Shown: one piece after another, positions 14,454-21,327 of the stretch
How positions within the stretch are numbered: the first letter of the stretch is position 1
Layout: each line of letters starts with the position of its first letter
Position numbers and translations under genes: made by a program
From: JAVBTR01 sp031556065
GTDB lineage: Bacteria > Bacillota > Clostridia > Christensenellales > Aristaeellaceae
Direction of reading: 5' to 3'
NCBI GenBank assembly: GCA_031556065.1
Contig: JAVBTR010000061.1
Span: 1-22,253 of the forward strand
DNA: 22,253 bases
The notes under the pieces: model-generated
The model's database searches: none
Seen by the model: the letters and a program-made list of their open reading frames with translations, nothing else
Told to the model about the DNA's origin: nothing

Positions 14454-14498
14454 AAAAAAGAGCCCCGAAAACCCTGTATTTACAAGGCTTCTGGGGTT
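14454..14498 (-). terminator. guaA terminator carried by the element
   Basis: On the minus strand, 9 nt after the guaA stop, CCCCAGAAGCCTTG pairs with CAGGGTTTTCGGGG and is followed by CTCTTTTTT. It lies on the element side of the core, so the element supplies guaA with a new terminator. A version of the same hairpin sits beside the left core. Confidence 0.8.
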
Positions 14499-14506
14499 TC
14501 CTTTCG

Positions 14507-16051
14507 CTATTCCCACTCAATAGATGCCGGGGGCTTGGTTGTGATATCGTAAACCACGCGGTTGATGTGCTTGCATTCGTTAACGATGCGGGCGGAGATG
14601 CGGCCCAGGACGTCGTAGGGAATGTGGGCGAAATCGGCGGTCATGAAATCGGAAGTGATGACGGCGCGGATAGCGATGGTGTAATCGTAGGTCCGTTCGT
14701 CGCCCATGACGCCAACGGAGCGAACGTCGGTGAGCACTGTGAAGTATTGGTTGATCTGGCTGGCCAGGCCGCTTTTTTGGATTTCGTCCCGGAGAACCCA
14801 GTCGCTTTCCCGAACAATCTGCACCTTTTCCCGGGTAAGCTCGCCAATGGTGCGGATAGCCAGGCCGGGGCCGGGGAAGGGCTGGCGCCAGACCATATCG
14901 TGGGGCAGGCCCAGGGTTTCACCAAGAGCGCGGACTTCATCTTTAAAGAGCATCCGCAGGGGTTCGATCAGGGAATCAAAGCCCAGCTCTGCGGGAAGGC
15001 CGCCTACGTTGTGGTGGGATTTGATTACTGCGCTGCCTTTAACAGAGCCGGATTCGATCACGTCGGGGTAAATGGTGCCCTGGGCGAAATGATCCAGCTT
15101 GCCAAGCTTTGCGGCTTCGGCCTTGAATACTTCAATAAAATCGGCGCCGATGATCTTGCGCTTGCGTTCCGGATCGGAAACGCCTTTCAAATCGCCATAA
15201 AAGCGATCGGAAGCGTCTACGTGGATCAGGCGAACGGGGAAATGGTTGGTGAACACGTCCACCACCTGTTCAGGCTCGCCCTTGCGCATGAAGCCGTGAT
15301 CCACGAACACGCAGGTAAGGCGGTCGCCAATGGCGCGGTTTAAAAGCGCGGCGCAAACGGAGGAATCCACCCCGCCGGACAGAGCCAGAAGCACAGTGCC
15401 CTTTTCGCCAACCACATCCTGAATCTGCTTAATGGTTTCCTTGGCGTAGGTATCCATGTTCCAATCGCCATCGCACCGGCAAATTTCAAACAGGAAGTTG
15501 CGCAGCAGCGCATCCCCTTCCTTGGAATGGGTCACTTCCGGGTGGAATTGCACGCCGTAGACCTTTTTCGTGTCGTTCTTCATGGCCGCAATGCCGCAGT
15601 TATGGGAGTGGGCAATGGCGGTAAAGCCTTGGGGGGCTTCGATAACCTGGTAGGTATGGCTCATCCAATAAGGGGCGATGGCTGATAAACCTTTTAAAAG
15701 ACCCATGGTTTCTTCCAGGTTGATGTCCACGCTGCCGTATTCCCGTTGAGCCGCCGCAGCCACCTTGCCGCCTAGTAAATGGGCGGTCAATTGCATGCCA
15801 TAGCAGATGCCCAGCACAGGGATGCCCAGTTCGAATAAGCTCACATCGATGGCTGGCGCGTCCGCGTCCAGCACAGAAGCGGGGCCGCCGGAAAGGATGA
15901 TGCCCTTGGGGTTTAGCTCCTTAATGGCTTCCACCCCATCCGTATAGGGGACGACTTGTGAATAGACTTTGTTTTCACGCACACGGCGGGCGATCAGCTG
16001 GGTGTACTGTCCGCCAAAGTCCACGATGACGATGCATTCGCTTTGTGGCAT
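14507..16051 (-). CDS. guaA: GMP synthase (glutamine-hydrolysing)
   Basis: This 514-residue enzyme makes GMP from XMP, ATP and glutamine in the cytoplasm, the last step of guanine nucleotide synthesis. The N-terminal amidotransferase has Cys83 (GICYGMQ) and His170/Glu172 (VQFHPEVTH). The ATP pyrophosphatase has the P-loop SGGVDS at 225-230. The C-terminal dimerisation domain ends KPPASIEWE. Full family length, intact. AAGGAGG lies 7 nt before ATG 16051. The last codons form the att core of the inserted element, and the stop TAG lies within the junction, so the protein is not altered. Confidence 0.98.
   Translation of the reverse strand: MPQSECIVIVDFGGQYTQLIARRVRENKVYSQVVPYTDGVEAIKELNPKGIILSGGPASVLDADAPAIDVSLFELGIPVLGICYGMQLTAHLLGGKVAAAAQREYGSVDINLEETMGLLKGLSAIAPYWMSHTYQVIEAPQGFTAIAHSHNCGIAAMKNDTKKVYGVQFHPEVTHSKEGDALLRNFLFEICRCDGDWNMDTYAKETIKQIQDVVGEKGTVLLALSGGVDSSVCAALLNRAIGDRLTCVFVDHGFMRKGEPEQVVDVFTNHFPVRLIHVDASDRFYGDLKGVSDPERKRKIIGADFIEVFKAEAAKLGKLDHFAQGTIYPDVIESGSVKGSAVIKSHHNVGGLPAELGFDSLIEPLRMLFKDEVRALGETLGLPHDMVWRQPFPGPGLAIRTIGELTREKVQIVRESDWVLRDEIQKSGLASQINQYFTVLTDVRSVGVMGDERTYDYTIAIRAVITSDFMTADFAHIPYDVLGRISARIVNECKHINRVVYDITTKPPASIEWE
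14508..14518. other. Right attachment core at the guaA 3' end
   Basis: TATTCCCACTC overlaps the EWE codons and most of the stop codon of guaA. It is identical to 3871-3881. The true crossover may lie anywhere in these 11 bp. Confidence 0.8.
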
Positions 16052-16090
16052 GGATTGGCCTCCTTAATGTACTCAATATCTAACCTCAAT

Positions 16091-16119
16091 ATTATGTCAT
16101 AAAACGCCATGGTTCGCAA
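16091..16119 (-). promoter_or_regulatory. guaA promoter
   Basis: On the minus strand TTGCGA (16119-16114), a 17-nt spacer and CATAAT (16096-16091). The leader is about 35 nt. No purine riboswitch core is visible in it. Confidence 0.6.
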
Positions 16120-16155
16120 GGGATTTTTGCGCTTTAATTTGTGCCAGGGCTCGTG

Positions 16156-16161
16156 TATAAT
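16156..16161 (+). promoter_or_regulatory. -10 box of the esterase gene
   Basis: TATAAT lies 31 nt before the ATG. The -35 region (TTTAAT at 16133-16138) is weak. The promoter lies back-to-back with that of guaA. Confidence 0.5.
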
Positions 16162-16191
16162 GGCTGTAGCAATCAAAAAGGAGCGATGAGC

Positions 16192-16974
16192 ATGGCGGTT
16201 ATTCAGACGACCTTTTATTCGGCAGCACGCAACGGCAATGTGGATTTTACGGCGATATTGCCTATGGATAATCATGTAACCCCGGAATCTGGCTATCACA
16301 AGGGGCCTTTTAAGACGGTTTATCTTTTGCATGGCATGAGCGGCAACCAATTGGATTGGCTGGCCCGCACCCGCATTGAGCATTTCGCCATGGATATGGG
16401 CTATGCGGTAATCATGCCCGGCGGCCAGAATCGCTTTTACGTGGACAGCAAGGCGCTGAACGAAAAGCATGGCGAGTTCATTGGCCGGGAGCTGGTGGAA
16501 TTTACACGAAAAATGTACCATTTGAGCCATAAGCGGGAGGATACCATCCTTGCCGGGCTTTCCATGGGCGGGTATGGGGCTATCCGCAACGGTCTAAAAT
16601 ATTCCAAGACCTTCGGCGCCATTATTGCCCTTTCCTCCGCGCTGATCACCGGCGAAGTAGCCCAATTAAAGCCCAATCAAAGCAACGCCGTAGCCGATTA
16701 CAGCTATTATCATACCCTCTTTGGGGATTTGAGCAAGCTGCCCGGCAGCGATAACGATCCCAAAGCGTTGGCAAAAAAAGCCCTGAAGGGCCAGCCCCCA
16801 AGGCTTTATCTGTCCTGCGGCACGGAGGATTTCTTGTATCCGCAAAATTTGGATTATCACCACTATTTAAGCAGCCTTGGCTATGCGCACACCTATGTGG
16901 AAAAGCCGGGCGCCCATACCTGGGAATACTGGAACGAGGAGATATTGGCGGGGCTTAAGTGGCTTCAAGAATGA
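16192..16974 (+). CDS. Esterase D / tributyrin-esterase family hydrolase
   Basis: This 260-residue alpha/beta hydrolase of the esterase D type (PF00756) is likely cytoplasmic, having no signal peptide. The oxyanion region is YLLHGMSGNQLDW, the nucleophile Ser is in GLSMGGYGA, the acid is probably the Asp of CGTEDFLYP, and the His is in GAHTWEYWN. Such enzymes cut short acyl esters; the natural substrate cannot be told. Of two close ATGs, 16192 is at the right distance from AAGGAG. The 3' end overlaps the convergent MmcQ-like gene by 20 nt. Confidence 0.9.
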   Translation: MAVIQTTFYSAARNGNVDFTAILPMDNHVTPESGYHKGPFKTVYLLHGMSGNQLDWLARTRIEHFAMDMGYAVIMPGGQNRFYVDSKALNEKHGEFIGRELVEFTRKMYHLSHKREDTILAGLSMGGYGAIRNGLKYSKTFGAIIALSSALITGEVAQLKPNQSNAVADYSYYHTLFGDLSKLPGSDNDPKALAKKALKGQPPRLYLSCGTEDFLYPQNLDYHHYLSSLGYAHTYVEKPGAHTWEYWNEEILAGLKWLQE

Positions 16975-17341
16975 CCTTTTGCACATACTTGGGGTATTTG
17001 CTGGTTACAGCCTTGTAGCTATGCTCGATCATGCCGGCGATTTCTTCCTCGGTTATGTGGCCATCCAAGGGCAGGGTGTTGAAATAGGGCTGCTGTACCG
17101 GCGGGCAATGGTAGCCCCGCACCACAATGCCAGGGTATATTTGGCGGTAGAAATCCCCCGTAACGGCATCGCAGCAAAAGGTAGCATGGGGCTGGCCCTG
17201 CAGATCGAACAATTGGGCAAAAATCCGGGCGGAATAATTGGGCGGCTTGATCTTTATAATAGTGGAATCCGGCCCAAAGGGATGATCCATATACGCAAAG
17301 GGCTTTCCAAGGCAATAAGCAATGATCTCTTCGGTTGTCAT
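16955..17341 (-). CDS. MmcQ/YjbR family protein
   Basis: The 128-residue protein fits MmcQ/YjbR (PF04237), with a double-wing fold: PFAYMDHPFGPDSTIIKI, IFAQLFDLQGQPHATFCCDA, the PGIVVRGYHCPPVQQPYFNTLPLDGHI core, and the end HSYKAVTSKYPK. The family is often called DNA-binding by fold, but its role is unknown. ATG 17341 has AAGG 7-8 nt upstream. A TATAAT at 17369-17374 (minus strand) is the likely -10. Its 3' end is antisense to the esterase end. Confidence 0.85.
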   Translation of the reverse strand: MTTEEIIAYCLGKPFAYMDHPFGPDSTIIKIKPPNYSARIFAQLFDLQGQPHATFCCDAVTGDFYRQIYPGIVVRGYHCPPVQQPYFNTLPLDGHITEEEIAGMIEHSYKAVTSKYPKYVQKVILEAT

Positions 17342-17412
17342 ATCCAAGCCTTCTTTCGTGATAGCGTGATTATACACTAAAAAAGGGGCTGCCGCAGTAA
17401 GAACAAGGGATT

Positions 17413-17453
17413 TTCAAGGGTGGTAACCCTTGAATGGGTTTGGGTGAAACCCA
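17413..17453. repeat. Hairpin cluster, middle copy
   Basis: Two perfect hairpins lie end to end: TTCAAGGGT/ACCCTTGAA (17413-17434) and TGGGTTT/AAACCCA (17435-17453). They are of the same kind as those at 1-106 (CAAGGG/CCCTTG and GGG-rich stems). Confidence 0.65.
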
Positions 17454-17520
17454 ACGTAACCTATCGAAGGGTAAAAACAATACCCAGGCCAAGGGCCGCG
17501 AACGCTTCCTTGACCTGGGT
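17453..17520 (-). terminator. Terminator of the SIMPL-domain gene, part of a repeated unit
   Basis: On the minus strand ACCCAGGTCAAGG pairs with CCTTGGCCTGGGT (one G-U pair), followed by ATTGTTTTTACCC, about 19 nt after the stop codon. The unit AACGTA..CCTAT....AAAAACAA.ACCCAGGCCAAGG recurs in decayed form at 20917-20975. Confidence 0.75.
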
Positions 17521-17538
17521 TTTGCTTTATGTTTAGGC

Positions 17539-18225
17539 TTATTTGGTTTCGTACACCAGTTCGACTGTAGCGCTCACTTCCAAGGTTCCCGCTTGCAGCT
17601 GAGTGCCGGCGGCGGTATCCATGGTAGCTTTGGCGCTGCGGTTGTAGATGACAGAATAGGTAGGCTCTTTTTCGTTAATCTCCTTTAGTTCCCCAAGGGT
17701 CTGGCTGGTGGCCTTGGCCATCAGCTCCGCTTTGCGGCTGGCTTCGATAATGGCGTTTTGCAGCGCTTCATCGGCGGCTTCACCCTGAATGGAGGAGCCA
17801 AAGTTCATACCGTACATCTGGTTGGCGCCAGCCGTCATGGCATCGTCTAAAATCTGACCCAGCTTGTCCAGATCGCGAACGGTTACGCTCAGCATATGCT
17901 CTACCCGGTAACCGACCATCATGGGGGTGTCGCTGGAATAATTATAGCGGGGATTCACATAGAAGCTGGTGGTCTGGATGTCTTCATCCTCAACGCCCAG
18001 GGCTTTAACGGCGGCAATCATCTTATCGATGGCGGCGGCGGTGTCCTTGCTGGCTTGCTCCACCGTATCCCCATCGGTGCCAACGCCAATGGTAATGGTA
18101 GCCAAATCCGGGGCCAGGGTCACTGTGGCGTTGCCGGTAACAGTCAGCTTGGCCCCATCGGCCAGGGCAAGAGCGGGCAGGGTAAACAGGCACAAAGCCA
18201 GCACCAGTACAAATAACTTCTTCAT
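17539..18225 (-). CDS. Secreted SIMPL-domain (DUF541) protein
   Basis: The 228-residue protein starts with a signal peptide (MKKLFVLVLALCLFTLPALALA, cut after ALA) and then has a full SIMPL/DUF541 domain: LTVTGNATVTLAPDLATITIGV, a helix with DKMIAAVKALGVEDEDIQTTSFYVNPRY, YRVEHMLSVTVRDLDKLGQILD, and EVSATVELVY at the end. The family includes secreted and periplasmic proteins such as bacterial YggE/BP26; function is poorly known. AAGGAGG lies 6 nt before ATG 18225. It has its own terminator, so it is monocistronic. Confidence 0.92.
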   Translation of the reverse strand: MKKLFVLVLALCLFTLPALALADGAKLTVTGNATVTLAPDLATITIGVGTDGDTVEQASKDTAAAIDKMIAAVKALGVEDEDIQTTSFYVNPRYNYSSDTPMMVGYRVEHMLSVTVRDLDKLGQILDDAMTAGANQMYGMNFGSSIQGEAADEALQNAIIEASRKAELMAKATSQTLGELKEINEKEPTYSVIYNRSAKATMDTAAGTQLQAGTLEVSATVELVYETK

Positions 18226-18321
18226 GGAAAAACCTCCTTGTTTTCTTAGTGTCACACATAGTAACGAACAACCCGGCTGCTTTCATTCAATGGAAAAAAC
18301 AAATTCAAAACAATTTTCCCG

Positions 18322-18350
18322 TTGACAGTGTGTAACGGCCATGATATCAT
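18322..18350 (+). promoter_or_regulatory. Promoter of the T-box operon
   Basis: TTGACA (18322-18327), a 17-nt spacer and TATCAT (18345-18350). The transcript would start near 18357, giving a leader of about 295 nt before the first gene. Confidence 0.8.
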
Positions 18351-18375
18351 AACGCCAATCAAATATCCACTTGAA

Positions 18376-18628
18376 ATGCGATAACGGAGACAAGGCATTT
18401 CCCCTCTGCTTTTAGAGAGCCAGCGTTTGGTGAAAGCTGGCAGCAAGGAAAATTCCGCATCACTCCTGAGCAGCCCCTTCCAAAAGAAATGAGTAGTGGG
18501 GGACGGTGCCGCGTGATAGGCTTGGGCTTGTTGGAGCTGACGTATTGAGCTAAATGGCGTGCACCCATTTGGTGTGTGGAACGTATAGCAACAACAACCC
18601 TTGGCAAATGCCAGGGGTTTTATGTTTT
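18376..18628 (+). promoter_or_regulatory. T-box riboswitch leader, probable isoleucine specifier
   Basis: T-box landmarks occur in order: GCGATAACGGAG (18378-18389, K-turn side), AGAGAGCC (18414-18421), GGTGAAA (18429-18435), CATCACTCCTGAGC (18458-18471) and the T-box GGACGGTGCCGCG (18501-18513). By alignment with the usual specifier-A-C...GAGC pattern, the specifier is ATC at 18459-18461 (Ile). Uncharged tRNA would prevent termination at 18596-18628 and switch on the regulator and the acyl-CoA synthetase. The segment between GAGC and the T-box is only about 30 nt, so stem II and the IIA/B pseudoknot seem to be missing. A possible antiterminator pairs GGGCTTGTTG (18524-18533) with CAACAACCC (18592-18600). 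Confidence 0.85.
18596..18628 (+). terminator. T-box-controlled terminator
   Basis: AACCCTTGGC (18596-18605) pairs with GCCAGGGGTT (18610-18619), followed by TTTATGTTTT. It ends about 10 nt before the AAGGAGG site of the first gene. Confidence 0.8.
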
Positions 18629-18650
18629 CAATTTTTAAGGAGGTATCATC

Positions 18651-19223
18651 ATGGAACAGATTCAATTGATCGCCCTTCGCATTCGGGACTTGCGGGATAT
18701 CCTGGGCCTGAGCCAGGAGGAAGTGGCGCAAAAAAGCGAAATGACCACCCAAGAATATGCCGCCTATGAAAGCGGCGAGAAGGATTTTTCTTTCTCCCAC
18801 TTATTCAATATTGCCACGACCCTGCAGGTGGATATTTCCGATCTGCTTACCGGGGAAAGCCCCAAGCTGAAGGGGTATGTGCTGGTCAGGTCCGGCCAGG
18901 GCTTGGCCTTTGACCGCCGCAAGCAATACCATTACCAGCACCTGGCCTATAATTTCCGGGATAAGCTGGCCGAGCCTTTTATTGTTACCGTGGAAAAGGA
19001 TGATAAGGGCGTGGAAAAACAGGCTCATAGCCATGCAGGCCAGGAGTTCGATTATGTGCTGGAAGGCATCCTGAAATTGAACCTGGGCGGCAACGAGCTT
19101 CTTTTGCAGCCAGGGGATTCCATCTATTACGATTCCAGCCTGCCCCATGTGATGTACGCCCCCGAAGGGGATTGCCGGTTCATCGCTGTGGTTATCAAAG
19201 AAGAGGGGGACGCGAAACAATGA
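18651..19223 (+). CDS. Xre-cupin transcriptional regulator
   Basis: The 190-residue regulator has an HTH_3 at about 9-65 (DLRDILGLSQEEVAQKSEMTTQEYAAYE) and a cupin_2 domain at 115-185, with histidines of the metal or ligand site in QAHSHAGQEFDYVLEG and a second motif LLLQPGDSIYYDSSLPHVMY. Such proteins control catabolic or fatty-acid genes by binding a small molecule in the cupin. AAGGAGG lies 8 nt before the ATG. Its stop overlaps the next start (ATGA), so it is coupled to the acyl-CoA synthetase and likely senses that enzyme's substrate or product (inference). Confidence 0.93.
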   Translation: MEQIQLIALRIRDLRDILGLSQEEVAQKSEMTTQEYAAYESGEKDFSFSHLFNIATTLQVDISDLLTGESPKLKGYVLVRSGQGLAFDRRKQYHYQHLAYNFRDKLAEPFIVTVEKDDKGVEKQAHSHAGQEFDYVLEGILKLNLGGNELLLQPGDSIYYDSSLPHVMYAPEGDCRFIAVVIKEEGDAKQ

Positions 19224-20899
19224 AACCGCTTTATCATGAATATTTAGATGTGGATGGAGAATTTCTATCCTACGAAGATTTCAATAAAAACTTCCGCCTG
19301 AAAAAGCCCGCGTCCTTTAACTTCGCCTTTGATGTGGTGGACCGCCTTGGCAAGGAAGACCCGGATCGCATGGCCTTGGTATGGACAGACGCAGACGGGG
19401 AGGCAAAGACCTATACCTTCAAGGAAATGATGGAAGAATCCAACCAGGTGGCCAATTACTTCCAATCCCTGGGGGTTAAAAAGGGCGATGTGGTCATGCT
19501 GATCTTAAAACGCCACTTCGAATTCTGGCCTACCATCATGGCGCTGCATAAGCTAGGTGCGGTGACGGTGCCAGCCACCCACCTGCTTACAAAAAAAGAC
19601 GTGGTTTACCGGGTAAATGCTGCCAAGGTGAAGCTGCTCCTTTGCACGGCCCACAATACCAGCGTGGTGGATGCTATCGAGGCTGCTGTACCCGAATGCC
19701 CCAGCCTTGAACACAAGATGCTGGTGCGCACGAAGAAAGAGGGCTGGCTCAGCTACGACGACAATGTGTATACCGCCTCCAAGGAATTTGAAAAGCCCCA
19801 GGGGGATTTGTATGCGCAGAATGAAGATTTGCTGCTATTGTATTTTACCTCCGGCACCACCGGCATGCCCAAGATGGTGACCCACAATCATTATTATCCG
19901 TTGGCCCATATTGTCACCGCGGTTTATTGGCAGCAGGTGGAGGATGGCGGCTTGCATCTGACGGTGTCCGAAACCGGCTGGGCCAAATCCGTTTGGGGCA
20001 AGCTTTACGGCCAATGGCTGGGCGGCAGCGCTGTGTTTACCTACGATTTTGATAAGTTCGTCGCCAAAGATATTTTGAATATGATCGGCAAATACGGGGT
20101 CACCTCCTACTGCGCACCGCCCACCATGTACCGCTACATGCTGCAGGAGGATTTGGAATCCTTTGATCTTGGCTGCCTGCACCACTGCGCTGTGGCCGGG
20201 GAACCGCTGAACCCGGATATGGCCCAGGCTTGGGTGGAAAAAACCGGGATCGAGCTGCGGGAAGCCTTTGGCCAGACCGAGCTGGTGGTAACCTTGGCTA
20301 CCTTCCCTTGGATGAAGGTTTGCCCTGGTTCCATGGGGAAGCCTTCCCCTGTGTTTGATGTGGATTTGATCGACGATGAAGGCAATTCATGCCCGGTTGG
20401 CGTTTCTGGCGAGATCGTTTGCCGCACCCATCATGGGGCGCCTATCGGCATGTTCTCCGGGTATTATAACGAGCCGGAGCGGACGGATTCTGTGTGGGAT
20501 GGGAAAATCTACCACACAGGGGATTTGGCCTGGCGGGATGAATGGGGTTATTACTGGTATGTAGGCCGGGTGGATGATGTCATCAAATCCTCCGGCTACC
20601 GCATTGGGCCTTTCGAGGTAGAAAGCGCACTATTGGAGCACCCGGCGGTTTTGGAAACGGCCATCACCGCTGTGCCGGATGAGCTGCGGGGCCAGGTGGT
20701 TAAGGCCACCATTGTATTGAAGCCTGGCTATGTGGGCGACGATACGCTGGTGAAGGAATTGCAAAACCACGTAAAGAACACCACCGCGCCCTATAAGTAT
20801 CCAAGAATCGTGGAGTTTGTGGAGAGCCTGCCCAAGACCATTTCGGGAAAAATCAGAAGGACAGAGCTTCGGGAACGTGACAGGGAAAAGATGAAATAA
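19220..20899 (+). CDS. Acyl-CoA synthetase (AMP-forming)
   Basis: This 559-residue adenylate-forming enzyme joins a carboxylic acid to CoA with ATP. The motifs are intact: YFTSGTTG (208-215), GEPLNPD, REAFGQTEL, YHTGD (431-435), GYRIGP (459-464) and the catalytic Lys544 in SGKIRR. Overall it resembles acetyl/medium-chain (ACSM-like) synthetases. The acid-binding pocket cannot be read safely, so the substrate is open. The start ATG overlaps the upstream stop (ATGA), with GAGGGGG 10 nt before it. Since the operon is led by an apparent isoleucine T-box, a branched acid such as 2-methylbutyrate is an attractive substrate (inference). Confidence 0.93.
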   Translation: MKPLYHEYLDVDGEFLSYEDFNKNFRLKKPASFNFAFDVVDRLGKEDPDRMALVWTDADGEAKTYTFKEMMEESNQVANYFQSLGVKKGDVVMLILKRHFEFWPTIMALHKLGAVTVPATHLLTKKDVVYRVNAAKVKLLLCTAHNTSVVDAIEAAVPECPSLEHKMLVRTKKEGWLSYDDNVYTASKEFEKPQGDLYAQNEDLLLLYFTSGTTGMPKMVTHNHYYPLAHIVTAVYWQQVEDGGLHLTVSETGWAKSVWGKLYGQWLGGSAVFTYDFDKFVAKDILNMIGKYGVTSYCAPPTMYRYMLQEDLESFDLGCLHHCAVAGEPLNPDMAQAWVEKTGIELREAFGQTELVVTLATFPWMKVCPGSMGKPSPVFDVDLIDDEGNSCPVGVSGEIVCRTHHGAPIGMFSGYYNEPERTDSVWDGKIYHTGDLAWRDEWGYYWYVGRVDDVIKSSGYRIGPFEVESALLEHPAVLETAITAVPDELRGQVVKATIVLKPGYVGDDTLVKELQNHVKNTTAPYKYPRIVEFVESLPKTISGKIRRTELRERDREKMK

Positions 20900-20916
20900 G
20901 GGGCGGGCCAGAGCTC

Positions 20917-20975
20917 AACGTACCTATTGGAACCAAAAACAACACCCAGGCCAAGGCAGTGAATTGTCCCTTGAC
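20917..20975. repeat. Decayed second copy of the 17453 repeat unit
   Basis: AACGTACCTAT.GGAACCAAAAACAA, then CACCCAGGCCAAGG and a CCCTTGAC arm, match 17453-17515 at most positions with small indels. The right arm of the hairpin (CCTGGG) is lost here, so it no longer works as a terminator; a different one follows. Confidence 0.6.
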
Positions 20976-20983
20976 ACAAGCTT

Positions 20984-21017
20984 AGAGGCAGCCGCTAGAA
21001 TGCAGCTGCCTCTTTTG
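20984..21017 (+). terminator. Terminator of the acyl-CoA synthetase operon
   Basis: A perfect 9-bp stem AGAGGCAGC (20984-20992) / GCTGCCTCT (21005-21013) with a 12-nt loop, followed by TTT. Confidence 0.8.
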
Positions 21018-21047
21018 CACATACGAAAGTAAAAATTTATTTAATAA

Positions 21048-21089
21048 ATGTCAAATTAACTTGACATATCCCCCGAGCTATGCTATCCT
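21048..21089 (+). promoter_or_regulatory. Promoter and operator of the YozG-like operon
   Basis: TTGACA (21061-21066), a 17-nt spacer and TATCCT (21084-21089). The -35 is one arm of a perfect dyad, ATGTCAA-attaac-TTGACAT (21048-21067), so a bound repressor would block it directly. The neighbouring Xre protein is the likely ligand. Confidence 0.75.
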
Positions 21090-21129
21090 TAAACTGAAGC
21101 TATCCAAAAGAAAGGGATGCGAACCGGCA

Positions 21130-21324
21130 GTGAAAAACCTAAAGCTAAAAGCGGCACGTGCCGCTCTGGATATGACACAAAAGGACCTGGCGGAAGCCAT
21201 CGGCGTTAGCAGGCAAACCATGAACGCCATTGAAAAGGGCGATTATTACCCATCGGTTAAGCTTTGCATTGAAATCTGCAAGGTCTTGGGAAAAACCTTG
21301 GACGAACTATTTTGGGAGGATTAG
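21130..21324 (+). CDS. YozG-like Xre regulator
   Basis: The 64-residue protein is almost entirely a HTH_3: KLKAARAALDMTQKDLAEAIGVSRQTMNAIEKGDYYPSVKL, ending VLGKTLDELFWED, the usual end of this family. Start GTG 21130 fits relatives (V/MKNLKLKAAR); a TTG at 21061 in the same frame is part of the -35 box and cannot be used. The ribosome-binding site is weak. In Firmicutes this family is usually followed by small membrane proteins, as here, and represses its own operon. Confidence 0.88.
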   Translation: MKNLKLKAARAALDMTQKDLAEAIGVSRQTMNAIEKGDYYPSVKLCIEICKVLGKTLDELFWED

Positions 21325-21327
21325 GCC

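Larger units (their letters stand above)
3871..14518. mobile_element. Integrative mobilizable element inserted at the 3' end of guaA
   Basis: The element is bounded by an 11-bp direct repeat, TATTCCCACTC (3871-3881 and 14508-14518). On the minus strand each copy reads GAG TGG GAA TA, the Glu-Trp-Glu-stop end of GMP synthase, so insertion leaves guaA intact. Inside are a tyrosine integrase, an excisionase-like HTH, a MobC-like protein, a RepA-like ATPase, a MobV relaxase, TnpV, an Xre switch and cargo. No type IV secretion genes are present, so it is an IME rather than a full ICE. By eye the GC content is lower than in the chromosome to its right. guaA is a known insertion site for integrative elements. 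Length excluding one core is 10,637 bp. Confidence 0.85.

Noticed and set aside
14567..15343. A 258-aa open frame on the plus strand inside guaA
   Set aside because: It is antisense to a clearly intact GMP synthase, rich in Gly/Ala/Val from the high-GC complement, with no ribosome-binding site or known motif.
16052..16091. A purine riboswitch ahead of guaA
   Set aside because: The leader is only about 35 nt and lacks the conserved purine-aptamer loops.
15994..16530. A 178-aa minus-strand frame over the guaA start and esterase gene
   Set aside because: It overlaps two real genes in the wrong frame and crosses their promoters.
18252..18800. A 182-aa minus-strand frame over the T-box region
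   Set aside because: It crosses the promoter, the T-box and the start of the Xre-cupin gene and has no ribosome-binding site; the RNA features explain the region.
21061..21129. A 23-residue N-terminal extension of the YozG-like regulator from TTG
   Set aside because: The TTG is the first part of the -35 box; relatives start at the VKNLKLK position.
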